From the NCBI GenBank assembly GCA_030267565.1, contig BRXU01000015.1:2293001-2357000 (forward strand): a stretch of 64,000 nt of DNA. Direction: 5' to 3'. The translations under genes and the position numbers were made by a program. Positions 38,853-54,335 of the stretch are shown here, in pieces (positions within the stretch are counted from its first letter, which is position 1; each line of letters starts with the position of its first letter). The notes below the pieces were generated by a model. That model was given only the letters and a program-made list of their open reading frames with translations, had not been told where the DNA came from and made no database searches. This DNA comes from Pleodorina starrii. Its lineage: Eukaryota > Chlorophyta > Chlorophyceae > Chlamydomonadales > Volvocaceae.

Positions 38853-41240
38853 ATGGATGAAGTGAAGGCCTATTCCCCTAATCCATTTGTGACGAGCCGC
38901 CGTGGCCCGCTGGAAGGGCTGCAAGGCTTCGACAATTCACCAGGCCTGCGCCTCAGTGCTGACCGTCCTGCTGCCACGACTGGTTGCGAATACAGCTGCA
39001 AGAGCAATTTTAGTTGTAGCTCTGATGTGGCGGCTTTAGCGGCCTCATATCCGCCGGGCAACAGCGTTGGGCAGCAGGTCGCAATGTGTGCTCCCCGGCG
39101 GGGAGTGGATCGGCTCGACGCAGCTGCGCTACCAGCCGGGTCAGACACATCACTACTATCAAACATGAGCTTTCTGAGCTCGCGGCGAGAGCGTCGCGGC
39201 CTGGGTATGAGATCGTTCGGCGCACATCACGACAGCAGGCTACCTCTGGACGATTGTGGGTCTGTATCCCTCGCGTATTTGCTGGAGACCGGAGACACCA
39301 GCAGCAACCAGTCTGCCTCCAGTTCCGCCGGGAGCAGCGAAACCGACATCGCCACACTGGGCAGCAGCAGCCATGCCAGCAGCCTTTTCGGTCGGCTTGC
39401 GTTTCAGACCTCGCAGACCCACATCACGCTCTCCGAAGGGGGATGCGACGACCTCCTTCTGGAAAGAGATCTGCAAAGTCAAGTCAGGTCTCTTGACGAG
39501 TGCCGGCAGCACGGAGGCGATGTCGCGGCAGCCGCCCTGTTGGATAAGGCCCTCCGGCGCGAGCTCGCGGACCGGAGCCCTGAGCTGCAGCGCGGCCATT
39601 CCGTCGAGGCCCAGATGGCTCCAGCCACGAACGGTCCCGGGTGCCCGGTTACCGCCGAGAAGCCGGTGTACAGCAGCACCATCTCCTGCAGCTTCCGCTG
39701 CCTAGGGCGCTCGTACTCCAGGCGGCTTTCCCGACTTCCCGAGGACGAGCCCCTGGTTCCGGAGCGGCTCTCGCCGGTCGTCTTCTCGCCTGTGGGCCGA
39801 CGCAACCGCGGCGTTACCAGCATGATTGCCAGCCCGCGCCGCGGCTCCACTGGCGGCATCCTGGCACCTTGCGGCGCCGCTGTGCCACGGGTCAGCCACG
39901 GGTCATCGTCGCCAGGTAAGCCTTCCATGTGCACCCGCTTGTTTGAGTCCCGCTTCCCTTCTGCTTCCCATCGTGTTGCTCGCTATCTTGACAAAGCGGA
40001 GGAGACCTTGGGGCGAGGATTGCAAGGGTAAATGCAATTGTCGGATGCCTTCATTTACCGAGATCCTGGAGGGTGGCGTCAGTGCCCCACAGGTGGCGTC
40101 ACTGCCGGCGTCAATCCTACGTAATGAATGAACAAGACGGTCGCGGGACCGCAGCCTACCATCTGCCATCTGTTAGCCGCCAACGTCTGCTAGGTAGCTC
40201 GCTGACCGCAGACATTGCTCTTGACGTCTTGAGAGTTTCGACAACCCTCACCTAGGACACCTGCCCATGCTGGCTCGCCCAGTTTCTTCCTGTGTGCCCT
40301 CCTGCCTCATGCACATGCACATGTCGCTGCAGGCCTGCCCCCGGAGCCGTTGCCGAAGCTGCCGTCTCCCGCCGCCGCCTCCTCAGGCACCGTGGACCCG
40401 CTGCGTACGGCGGCGGCCTCCCCGACGTCATCGTCGCCCAGCCAGCTGGCCGCCCTCACCCCCGCCTCCTTCGCCCGCTTCCCCACGCACCTGCCTTCGC
40501 CGCCCACGACGGCGCCGTCGGACCCGACCGCAAAGCTGCATGACACCCTTTCCACCGCCACCGCCTTGGATGCAAACGCCAACTGCTCGCCTTTTGCCGC
40601 CTGCGCGTACCACAGCGCGGTGGCTCTGGAGCGCGAGCTGCCGGACGATTCCGTGCACGGCGGCCGGCCCCGTCACCCCTCCTTCGACGCCGCCGTGCCG
40701 CCGCGCGGCAGCGGCCTCCTCGAGCGGGCAGAATCGGAGTCGGCCGCCGCCAGCGCCTTACGCCAGTTGGATCTCGCCGGGTCGGCGCCCGTCCTAGCGG
40801 CCTCGGCGGCGGCGCCCGCCGTCATCCGCGACGCGACGCCGCTGGCGGCGGCGCCGCCGGCGCCGCCGCGCGGGCTGTCGCCGCGGCTTCAGGTGCTGCT
40901 GCGGACGGCACCCACCTGGGTGTTGATGCTGGCGCTGCTTCAGCGCGTGGCGCGTCTGTGCGTGACGTTGCCGCTGCTGCTCATCTGGGTCGGGCTGCTG
41001 CGGCCGATTGTCGCCCGGGAATGGCCTGGCGCCGGCGCTGGCGGTGCGAGTGTGATGGGGCCGGTTGAGGCGGCGGCGCCGCAGCGGCGGAGCGGTCAAG
41101 GGGAGGCTGAGGGCAGGGCAGGGTTGCGATGGGAGCGCGATGGCGGCGGAGTCCGGAGCTCGTTGGCGGGCGGGGTTAACGGTGGTGGTGGTGGTGGTGG
41201 AGGTGGAGGTGGTGGTGGCGGGATGCGGCGGCGATCCTGA
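38853..41240 (+). CDS. Unknown protein with a C-terminal hydrophobic segment
   Basis: Two exons, 38853-39915 and 40333-41240, join in phase 1 (intron GTAAGC...CTGCAG) to give 656 residues. The start MDEVKAYSPN is the first in-frame ATG. Most of the protein is Ser/Ala/Pro-rich and looks disordered, with Arg-rich serine clusters that could be phosphorylation sites. Near the C-terminus (about 40893-41018) a hydrophobic stretch (TWVLMLALLQ, LPLLLIWVGLL) probably spans a membrane. It is followed by a soluble tail that ends in a poly-Gly run encoded by GGT repeats. I recognise no domain. Tail-proximal anchoring in a membrane is an inference. Confidence 0.7.
41178..41222 (+). repeat. GGT trinucleotide repeat encoding poly-Gly
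   Basis: The repeat lies in the last exon of the preceding gene and gives about 14 consecutive glycines before MRRRS and the stop. Confidence 0.85.
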
Positions 41241-43343
41241 CGGGTTGGATGGGAAAGTGCCCGCGGCGGCTGAAGCCGTGGATAGACTGCAGTTGATCGG
41301 CGGGCAGGGAGTCCGTTAGGACGTTGGGCGCGGATGAAGGCACGCATGCCTGCCTTGTGCCTTCCATACGAGATCCTGAAAGGGAGCGACGGGCGTGGCG
41401 ACAGGCGCTTCTGTGTCGATGCGAAAGGTTGGAGACCCTAGCAGGATTGATTGCGAACAGATCCCAGGAAAAGGGGGCTGCAATGAAGCGCGGTAGAGTC
41501 TCGGGTGATTGCGTTGTCGGGTGATTGCGTTTCGGGTGATTGCGTTGTTGGGTGATTGCTTTGCGTTATTTAGCTTTCGTAAGGTTTCTTTTCCTAAGCT
41601 GTGCGATGACCGCTTGTATGTATGACAGTTAGGACGTGCGTGATCTGGGATGCTAGCTAGCATTCTTACATTCAGCGATTCGCGCGCTCCGCACGCGCCC
41701 AGGTGTTGCCCCCTGGAGTTTTGGCATTCCGGGCGTGTGCGCTTTCCAGCTTTCCTCACGTCTTGACACCCAGCGGGCACTTGTGCCCCTGCGATGGGAG
41801 CCAGGTGTGGGGTCACCCCTCTGCGCTCTCCTGTACCTGTACCATGTCGTCGCGTCGTGCGCGGGTCCTGCATTTCGACAGAGAAGGCTCACAACGTCTG
41901 TTGTACCGTATCACATGTTCGACTGAAAACTGTTCGCAGCTGTTCGCGTTTTCCGATCTGGCACTGGTCTGAGATGGTCAGGGATATTGCGGTGTTTTTC
42001 GTGTTTGCGGCTGCACTTCCTGTTGGAGGCCGAGGACTGCAGAGCAGAGTGTTGTTCGATTGCCTCAGAGATGCATCTCCACATAATTCCGCTGAATACT
42101 GTGGCCGCACTTCCGGACGCTGGCGGACGGCGGGGAGGGCATTGATCGATAGGGCATTACCTCATTGATGATCTGCGGATTGCGAGGCTGTGCTTGTGAT
42201 GTCGTCTGCGTAGGGAGTCGACACGTCTCCCGTCGACTTTCCGTCGTGCGTTTTCTTTCTTGGGGAGGGGCAGGGTTGTTGTACGATATGCTATGGTGAA
42301 ACTCTTTTAGAGCAGCCCGCGGTGCTCGAGTTGCACGGTCATGTTGCCAGCAGCATGTTTCGCAGTATTGCGTGCTGCGTGATTCGTGTCCGTGTCCGCG
42401 CATATGAACTTGTGAGTTGGTTCGCAAGGGTTCGCATCATCGGTTGTCCTTGGCGCGCATAACGGTGTGTGTGTATGTATATATGTATCGTGACCAGTGC
42501 CTGGTGGCGGATGTTGGCGGGCTCGCAAGCGTATGGGTTTGGTTGTGGCGAGGAAGCACCGGCTTCCGTGGCTTGTGCGCGTAAGCCCGTGCGTGCGTGC
42601 GCTCGTGCTGGGCGTGCGGGTGCGGCGGGCTGGGATGGAGTCCAATAGGTCCAGGCTGCCTTTCTCAAGCGCGGTTAAAGTCCATGTAAACGTGCTGCTG
42701 GCCACTTCTTGCATAGTCGAATGCCTTGGTGGCATGAAGGCAAGGGTTTGCTGCTCCGCGGCAGCTCCGGCGATGCCAGGTTCAGCGCGGCCGTGGAGGT
42801 GGCAGGTGTCCCAGCGTCGGCACCGGACAGCCCGGGGACTCTCATGCCCCTATGATGCGCAATCCATTACCAAGAGGCGGACGGGAAGAAACGTACGCAT
42901 ATAAGCTATGTCAGCTTCGATACAAGCCCAAGCCCTTGCGGCTCCCGCCTTGTCGGCTCGTACGACGTGGCGCGTCACACTGGCACACGATGGCGTGTGC
43001 TGAGACACAGCGTCCAGTAGGCCGTCCATCTTAAAAAGAGCATGTTTATATTGCATTGTGCACTGTGAACTCGTAAAGACGGCATATCGCGTCTGTAGTC
43101 GCAAGCCTCGACAAGCGCAGCTCCCGACAGGACACACTGTGTCGCTGTAGGACCTACGTATACCATAAACGTTATTGTCAAGCTTGATACGATGCAGCGC
43201 ACTTGCCGACCGGGAACGCCCTTGCGCTCTGTTCCCGGTTGTATGGTTACGCGAACGCTTCTTCCACGGACCGTGACTCCCCAGCACTTTCAGCGCATTC
43301 AGCCAATTCATGCTGTGGCGGAGGGACCAGGTTCGTGATTTCA
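41241..43343. other. Intergenic region with a small tandem repeat
   Basis: No gene is supported. At 41501-41565 the motif CGGGTGATTGCGTT occurs about four times in near-tandem. The upstream exon of the following DUF3067-type gene, probably encoding a transit peptide, may lie here but could not be identified. Confidence 0.5.
41501..41565 (+). repeat. Near-tandem repeat of a 14-16 bp unit
   Basis: Units read CGGGTGATTGCGTT, repeated about four times with small changes and 1-2 bp spacers. It lies about 260 bp after the stop codon of the preceding gene. Confidence 0.8.
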
Positions 43344-44170
43344 ATGGTGCCCTCAGAGAGGTTGGAGGTTGGAGGTGAAACTACGGAATTCTGGGCCCAT
43401 ACAGGAGAGGATAGCAACACGGATTATGCTGCTGTGGCGGCCAGTTTGAACGCTCTCTTGTCGAAGTCGGCGAAATCGGGGATTACAGGCAAGGACCTTC
43501 GCGACCTCGTAGTGCAGAAGTGGGGTCGCAGCTACGATGTCCGGCTGTGCAAGCTACAGGGGCGAATGTACCTTCAAGGTAAGCACCTGAGTTCGCGGCT
43601 TGGCGCACTGTCAAGTAGAAGTCTGATGCCGACACTTAACGCCCGGCCCTTCGCACGCAGTGATGTGGAAGTTTCTGGAGCAGCGTTCCTTCCCGCTGAC
43701 AGAAGTGGAGTACATGCAGCAGCTGGACGCCGTCGCGGAATACCTTAACGACTGGAATGTGGCTGACACGGTGCGGAGCCGGGGTGGACGTGGGGATGGG
43801 GTGGAATCTGGCGCAGTAGCATGCACGTGACATGCGCTCCGCCTCGGGGAAGGGAGCTACCAGTCCTCATAGAAGGGGCCTGGGGCTGCGAGTGCATTGG
43901 TCCTCTCGCATGTCCGTTTTTGTCACGGCCCATATGCTCCACGTCTCGTTATCGTGCGTTCCCTCGTCCAATGAACCTGACTCTTATCTCTCTCATCTCC
44001 TCCCTGAGCTGGTTCATGTGCCCGGCCCCCTCGTCACGAGTCACCAGGTGCGCCAGGGTATTCTCCAGGCCCGGAAGCCGCCGGGCTACACGGGCGGCGG
44101 CAACGCGCGCTGCATCAGCATCCCGCTGTCCGTGGACCTCGGGGGTGGCAGGAGCGCTGAGTGGCAGTGA
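43344..44170 (+). CDS. DUF3067-family protein (conserved in cyanobacteria and plastid lineages)
   Basis: Three exons join without phase conflict: 43344-43578, 43661-43770 and 44048-44170, 155 residues from the ATG at 43344. The core ITGKDLRDLVVQKWGRSYDV, then RMYLQVMWKFLEQRSFPLTE and LDAVAEYLNDW, matches my memory of the DUF3067 family, small proteins of unknown role shared by cyanobacteria and photosynthetic eukaryotes. The C-terminus (RQARKPPGYTGGGNARCISI in spirit, spliced at 44048) is Arg/Gly-rich and ends AEWQ. The algal protein is expected in the chloroplast, but no transit peptide is visible from this start. The frame is open upstream, and an acceptor-like CCAG precedes 43331, so a further 5' exon is likely. 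Confidence 0.8.
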
Positions 44171-48778
<4,608 letters not shown>

Positions 48779-49003
48779 ACCTCGGGCTTCTGATCTGAGC
48801 GCTGACGGGCGTCGTGGCGGCAGCAGTGCCGTGCGGTCGTGTTTATGGCGGCCGGGCCGGCAACGAACGATCCCGTGGGTCGATCTTTGCCGCCGCTGGT
48901 TTCTTGGACAGTTGCGGCCCGGGCCGTGTCCCGCGCATGCCGGAAGGCTCCGTGCCGCGGAGAGAGCGCTGCAGGGCTTTCGTTCCGAGAGCCGCTGTGC
49001 ACT

Positions 49004-49008
49004 TGTAA
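49004..49008 (+). terminator. Probable poly(A) signal TGTAA of the ubiquitin-eL40 gene
   Basis: TGTAA is the standard volvocine polyadenylation signal. It lies about 225 bp after the TAA stop and is the first one there. Confidence 0.6.
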
Positions 49009-49599
49009 ATCGGAAAAATGACTTGCTGCGTCTCATTGCAATATCTGCTTCGGGCACGGTGTACACGTTGGAACATGTCAGACATCCGTTGTGGGCTATG
49101 TGAACCCATAAACCACCCGTAGACGACAGACGGACACCTATGAGGACACGGAGTGGTTTCTCACATGGCGCACATTATGTGCATTTGGGGCAGGAATTGC
49201 CCACGTTCAGCGGAGGCTCTCACAAGAGGCGAAATTCGAATGACAGTCGCAGGCGCGTGTCGGCCGGGTGATGCGTTACCTGGTCTATACCGGTACTACC
49301 AGCCACACAGAAAACGCCCCCAAACGCTGTCGGGGTCCTGCTCTTACGCTACCATGCGTGTCCCTATAATTAAACCCCATCTGTACGCTTTGGCTCCGTG
49401 ACGCAATTTCTCGCGCTTCTGGAAAATCCTTCCTCTCTGTGTTTTCCCGTCGGAGGGGTGCGAAGCCCCTAATATGCTGCCGCAAATAGCGCAAGCCTGT
49501 TCGACACATTTAGCTAGTCAATAAGACGCGCCTGCAGATTTGCAGGACAAAGGCACGTGCCAGCCATTCCAACCCTCTAGATAACAATACCCGAGCCCT

Positions 49600-50211
49600 C
49601 TAGTACCCGGACCCTTTCTGGTGGCCTGTGTAGCTCCCAGGCGCGCGGCAGTCGTCATCGCGGCTTCTAAACGCGTCGTAGTTGTCCCCATCAAACGACA
49701 AGTAGGCGTAGGGGTTGGGCCTGCGTGTCACTGACCCGCCGCGCCATGGCCGCCACGGGTCGGAGTCACCGTCGTACGAGTACATATACGCGGGGAAGCC
49801 GCCCGAAGGGGGGTCTACTATCGGCCGTTGATGCAGGGGTGCGGGGCTCTCCTCGCCGCCAACTGCGCGCATGCGGAGGGAGGTGCATACAGTTGATGCC
49901 AGAGGCCAAATGCCGAGGTGCAACGACGGGATGCAGCATTTTGAAAGAAGGCAGGGCTTGCCGTGAAGGTTGAGGTCGGGATAGTCCGTGTAGTGCGCTG
50001 GGGCGCCCCGAGTCAATCGCCAAGTTGCGCGATTCCTCACTGCACACGATTCCAACAGAGTTTCATTCCAGCAACCCTGCTCCTTGGGGCTGGCTCCGAC
50101 GTCTTGCCTGTCCCGGCGCTGCACATCCTTCCGGTAGGCAAAGCATTGCAAGAGGTCTTGTATAGCCCTGATGTCAAACAAGACGTCACCATTCCGGGGT
50201 GTGGGAACCAA
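49600..50211 (-). CDS. Uncertain ORF, possible last exon(s) of a small unknown gene
   Basis: A 203-codon frame ends in a hydrophilic Tyr/Asp/Gly/Arg-rich stretch (FPAYMYSYDGDSDPW..., YLSFDGDNYDAFRSRDDD) that looks more like protein than random frame. The upstream half is Cys-rich and less convincing. An acceptor-like GCGCGCAG (around 49870) could mean that only the last third is coding. No family is recognised and no poly(A) signal was found. It may be spurious. Confidence 0.25.
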   Translation of the reverse strand: MVPTPRNGDVLFDIRAIQDLLQCFAYRKDVQRRDRQDVGASPKEQGCWNETLLESCAVRNRATWRLTRGAPAHYTDYPDLNLHGKPCLLSKCCIPSLHLGIWPLASTVCTSLRMRAVGGEESPAPLHQRPIVDPPSGGFPAYMYSYDGDSDPWRPWRGGSVTRRPNPYAYLSFDGDNYDAFRSRDDDCRAPGSYTGHQKGSGY

Positions 50212-50746
50212 TACGACGCTAGCTCGATGCTGATGTTCGTGGCTACTACCAGAACGTTTGTTGGACGGAACAACGTAAGGTTGTTAGCATTTTGCAGTGA
50301 AGGCATGGATACTCTGCCTCTGGGTGTATTAAACGCATTGCAGCAGCCAGCGCGCCTCCGGCCCGCCATCTTCTCGCCGTACAGTTTCGGAGCTCTTTGA
50401 CCGGAGACTACTCCGTCTTCGGTCAACTAAATCAGTAGGGCTAACGTTTGCTGTGCTTAAGCAGCATGTATTCTGCTATACGACATATGATGCCCAATTT
50501 ATCGGCTGACACGGACACCAGTGTATTGTTTTTAAAAGGTTATTCTAGGTAGGGTCGAGGCAACCCTTTGTGTAACAACTTGAATGGACGCTGTTGCCAG
50601 GCTTGGTGTGACATGTTCTTACCGTAGAACGCGGTTGCTTCAGCGATTAGAACACTTTACGAGATTATTGCACAAAGTATGGTGCCCTTGTTTTGTATAG
50701 GTTTTTATAGTGTGATCCAATAACGCCTAGCTTTCAGCATGCCTCC

Positions 50747-53700
50747 ATGCTAACGGAGACACCGGTGAAGAGCGGTGAAGAGCGCACGAACTGGCTTCGG
50801 AGCATGGAGGGCATGCACGGCCTTAAGGGCCAGCATCGCGTCGTCATGGTCAGCGGTGAGGGTCGCCTTGCATTTGATTGTTTAGCTGGTGTGAGCGTCG
50901 TTGCGCGTAAGCTAGCTGGCCTAGTTATCAGCTGGGCGCCCGCGCTTGTTGGGGGCACCGGTACCCCGGTTGCTTTGGCTCATGGCCAGGCCAACCCAAA
51001 TGGGAATCTCAAACAAGCTGGGGGTAATTACGGTGACATGATGATGAAAATAAAATTGATGATGATGGGGCTTCCATGCGCATCCCGCCCAAACGAGCGG
51101 TTGGTACGGCGCCGCGCCTGCTGTAAAAGCGCGATTCCTACTACCTGCCGTGCCTTAGGGACCTTGGCGTTGCCCGCGGCAGGCGTCACGTTGCACCGAA
51201 CGGGGCAGCAACCCCCCAGTCAATTTCGTTGTATGCACCAGTTTCGAGGTCCCCCGCCCCGCACCCCTTCCGGCTGTCCGTGTCTGCCGCTGCCAGACTT
51301 TTTCTACCCCAACTTTGGCGGCGTCGAAAACCATATCTACCAGCTGTCGCAGTGCCTCATAAATTTGGGCCTCAAGGTATGGGTTCGTGGGTGTGATCAC
51401 AAATTCACAATACGAGTGATCGTGAAGCACCCGCCCTCCCCTCCCCGGGGGGTTGCTGTTGTTGAAGTTATGGAGGACGCCAGACACGTGGAGGGGTCGA
51501 ATCGTTTGGAGAGAAAGACCATCGGTCGAGCTGGTGTGTGTGTATGTGGGAAGTTGCTGGCGAAGGGATGTGGGGAAGGGGCGAGCCTGCGCCGCCCCCA
51601 TGACTTGGTCCGTTCCGCACTTTTAGGGCCTCCGCGGCCGCGTGATCCGTGCGCCTCGCGGGTCCAGGGCCCCGCCATTGAGGATTGGTTAGGGCTCACG
51701 GAGCACACATCACCACGCTCTGTGCCCTGTGGACCCAACAACACGGTGCGTTTCCCCGTCCCTCCCCCGTTGGGGCCGCGCACGCAGGTGGTGGTCGTCA
51801 CACACGCGTACGGCAACTGTACGGGAATACGATACCTGACAAATGGCCTCAAGGTGGGCGCGTCGCCAATTACAGCGCACGTGGTTGTTCTCAGACCTCG
51901 AGCTCTCTCTTAAGTGCGTGCGTGCGCGCCTTTCGCATCGTACACGATAACACGAACGCCACTGTAACAGCCACACGACCGCCCACGTCTGCTTTCCAGA
52001 AGCTCTTCCCGGCTCACCGGCATCCCTGGGCCCGTCACGGCCACCCCGCAGGCAAACGTCCCTTGCGACTTCGGTGTGCGTGTTCTTGCCTTCCCCGCCT
52101 CACCACCCTTCCCTCCCCGTCGCGTGACACCACCCCTCTCCCCCCAACCCGTTCGTTCGCTCTGTCTTGTTCTGAGCCGCCGCCGCCGCCGCCCCGCCCC
52201 CTTCCCCGCTGCCCCGACAGGTCTACTACCTTCCCCGGCTGCCCTTTTACCAGCAGGCCACCTTCCCCACGCTGTTGGGCTGGGCCCGGCTGCTGCGTGT
52301 CATCTGCGTGAGGGAGGGGGCCACACTGCTGCACGGACACCAGGTGCGTGTGTGTATGTGTCCGTGTATGCGTTCATGTGTATGTGTCCGTGTGTGTGAA
52401 TGTGTGGGGTTTTGTCTGTGATTAAGGGGGCTGTGGATTGAGGGGATACACAGGTGGTGGTGGTGGTGGTGGTGGTGGTGGGTGGGTGGGTGGGGCCCTG
52501 CCCTGTTGCATGGTGGACGCTGCTGCCAGTGCAAACCCCGACATCGACCCCCGCGCAACACCCCACACAGCCCCACTGTCCCGCCATCCTCAGGCCTTCT
52601 CCACGATGGCGCTGGAAGCCTGCATCAACGCGCGCAGCCTGGGGCTCAAGGTGGGCGAGGGAAAGGAGGGAGAGACGGCAGGGAGGGGAGCGAGATATGG
52701 GCCTGGTTTCGGGGCGGGGCCGTGCGGCCGCTGCGGGCCCCGTGCCGAGCCGCCAGTGGCGCGGGTCCTGACTGATGGGAGACGGGAATTCGTGCCCCTG
52801 GCAACGTGTATGGCGCGGGGCCGCTAGGCTGGGCAACGCAAGCACACCGTTTTGAGCACACGTGGAGCAGCGTCAAAAAAATCCTGCGGTCGCGCCAACG
52901 CATTTGCCTTAACCCATAGCCGCATTCTGTGTCCCAACTGTGGCCCAGAGCTGCCGCTCGAAATGAACCGCAGACTCTGCTGCCCAACTGCTGCTGACCA
53001 ACAAATTACCGCAGGTGGTGTTTACGGACCACTCCCTGTTTGGCTTCGCCGACCCCGGCTCCATCCTCCTCAACAAGGTAACCGCCCACCACTAACCACC
53101 AACTGCCCGCAACCAACCGACCGGCTCCGGCAGGGCCCTGCCACGACTGTGTCTGCTGTTGTTGGCGCTGGTTGTGCGCGCGCACACCGTGCACATGCCC
53201 ACGCGGAACGCTGGCGAACACACACACGCATACAACCCGCCCCCTCCTTCCAGTATCCCACCCGCCTGTCCCCCGGCTCCTCGCCCTCCGCCCCGGTTGC
53301 TGCGCTGCGCTGCGGTTTTCTGTTTGGATGACCCCCGCCTCGCAGGTCCTGAAGGCCGTGCTGTCCGACGTGCACGCCGTCATCTGCGTGTCCCACACCA
53401 GCAAGGAAAACACAGTGCTGCGGGCCTGTCTGCCGCCCGCGAGGGTGTCGGTCATACCCAACGGTGAGTGCGCGTGACTCGCAGCTTCCAGGCCGGCAGG
53501 GGGCCGAGAGACGGAAAGGAGGGCTGGCGGGTGGGCTGGCGGGTTGGTTCCTGGTGCGGCTGGGGCTGGGGCTTATTACGTGTTGTGTCAGAAACGCCAC
53601 GCGGCTCACCGACGTGCGCTTCGCGCCGCGCGCCGCGCTTACGCTTGCGCGCCCGCCCGCATGGTCCTTGCAGCCGTGGACGCGTCGCAGTTCCAGCCCG

Positions 53701-54304
53701 ACCCACGGGTCACCTGGCCCTCCGACCCTGCCCGCGACGAGGTGGTGCTGGTGGTGCTGTGCCGGCTGGTGTACCGCAAGGGGGTGGACTTGCTGTCGCT
53801 GGTGCTGCCCGAGGTGTGCGCCCGCCACGACAACGTGCGGGTGCTGGTGGGGGGAGACGGTCCCAAGAGGGCGCTGCTGGAGAAGGTGAGGGCTGAGGGG
53901 CTCAGGGGGGGCTGAGGGAGGGGGGGCTGTCTGCCTTAGCTGCCTAATGAGGTCCCTGCGCCTTCTTCCATCTGTACTGCCCATCGTACATCGCAACACT
54001 CGCTTCAACCACAACACTCACACGCACACGGTCGCTTCGCACGCACACCCGAACCGCTTGGAACACGCTCGAACGAACCGCTTGCCCCCTCCCCCCCTTG
54101 CTGGGCCCCTCCCTCCCCCGCACCCCCGCGCCCCCTTGCTCGCCTGCTCGCCTCGTCAGGTCATCTCCGACCACGGATTGGGCGAGCGGATCCGTTTGGA
54201 GGGGGCGGTGCCTCACGAGCGCGCCCGGGACTTCATGGTGGGCACCCCGCTGCCTGCCTGCCTGTTTGCCTGCCTGTTTGCCTGCCTGCCTGCCTGCCTG
54301 CCTA

Positions 54305-54335
<31 letters not shown>

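Larger units (their letters stand above)
48779..50746. other. 3' UTR of ubiquitin-eL40 and intergenic region
   Basis: Apart from the uncertain - strand ORF at 49600-50211 and the TGTAA signal, I see nothing here. The stretch 50401-50740 is clearly AT-richer than the flanks and may include the promoter of PIG-A. Confidence 0.5.

Noticed and set aside
43243..43343. Upstream ATG (43243) as a transit-peptide start for the DUF3067 gene
   Set aside because: The frame from 43243 meets a stop at 43339 and needs an unseen intron to join the conserved frame.
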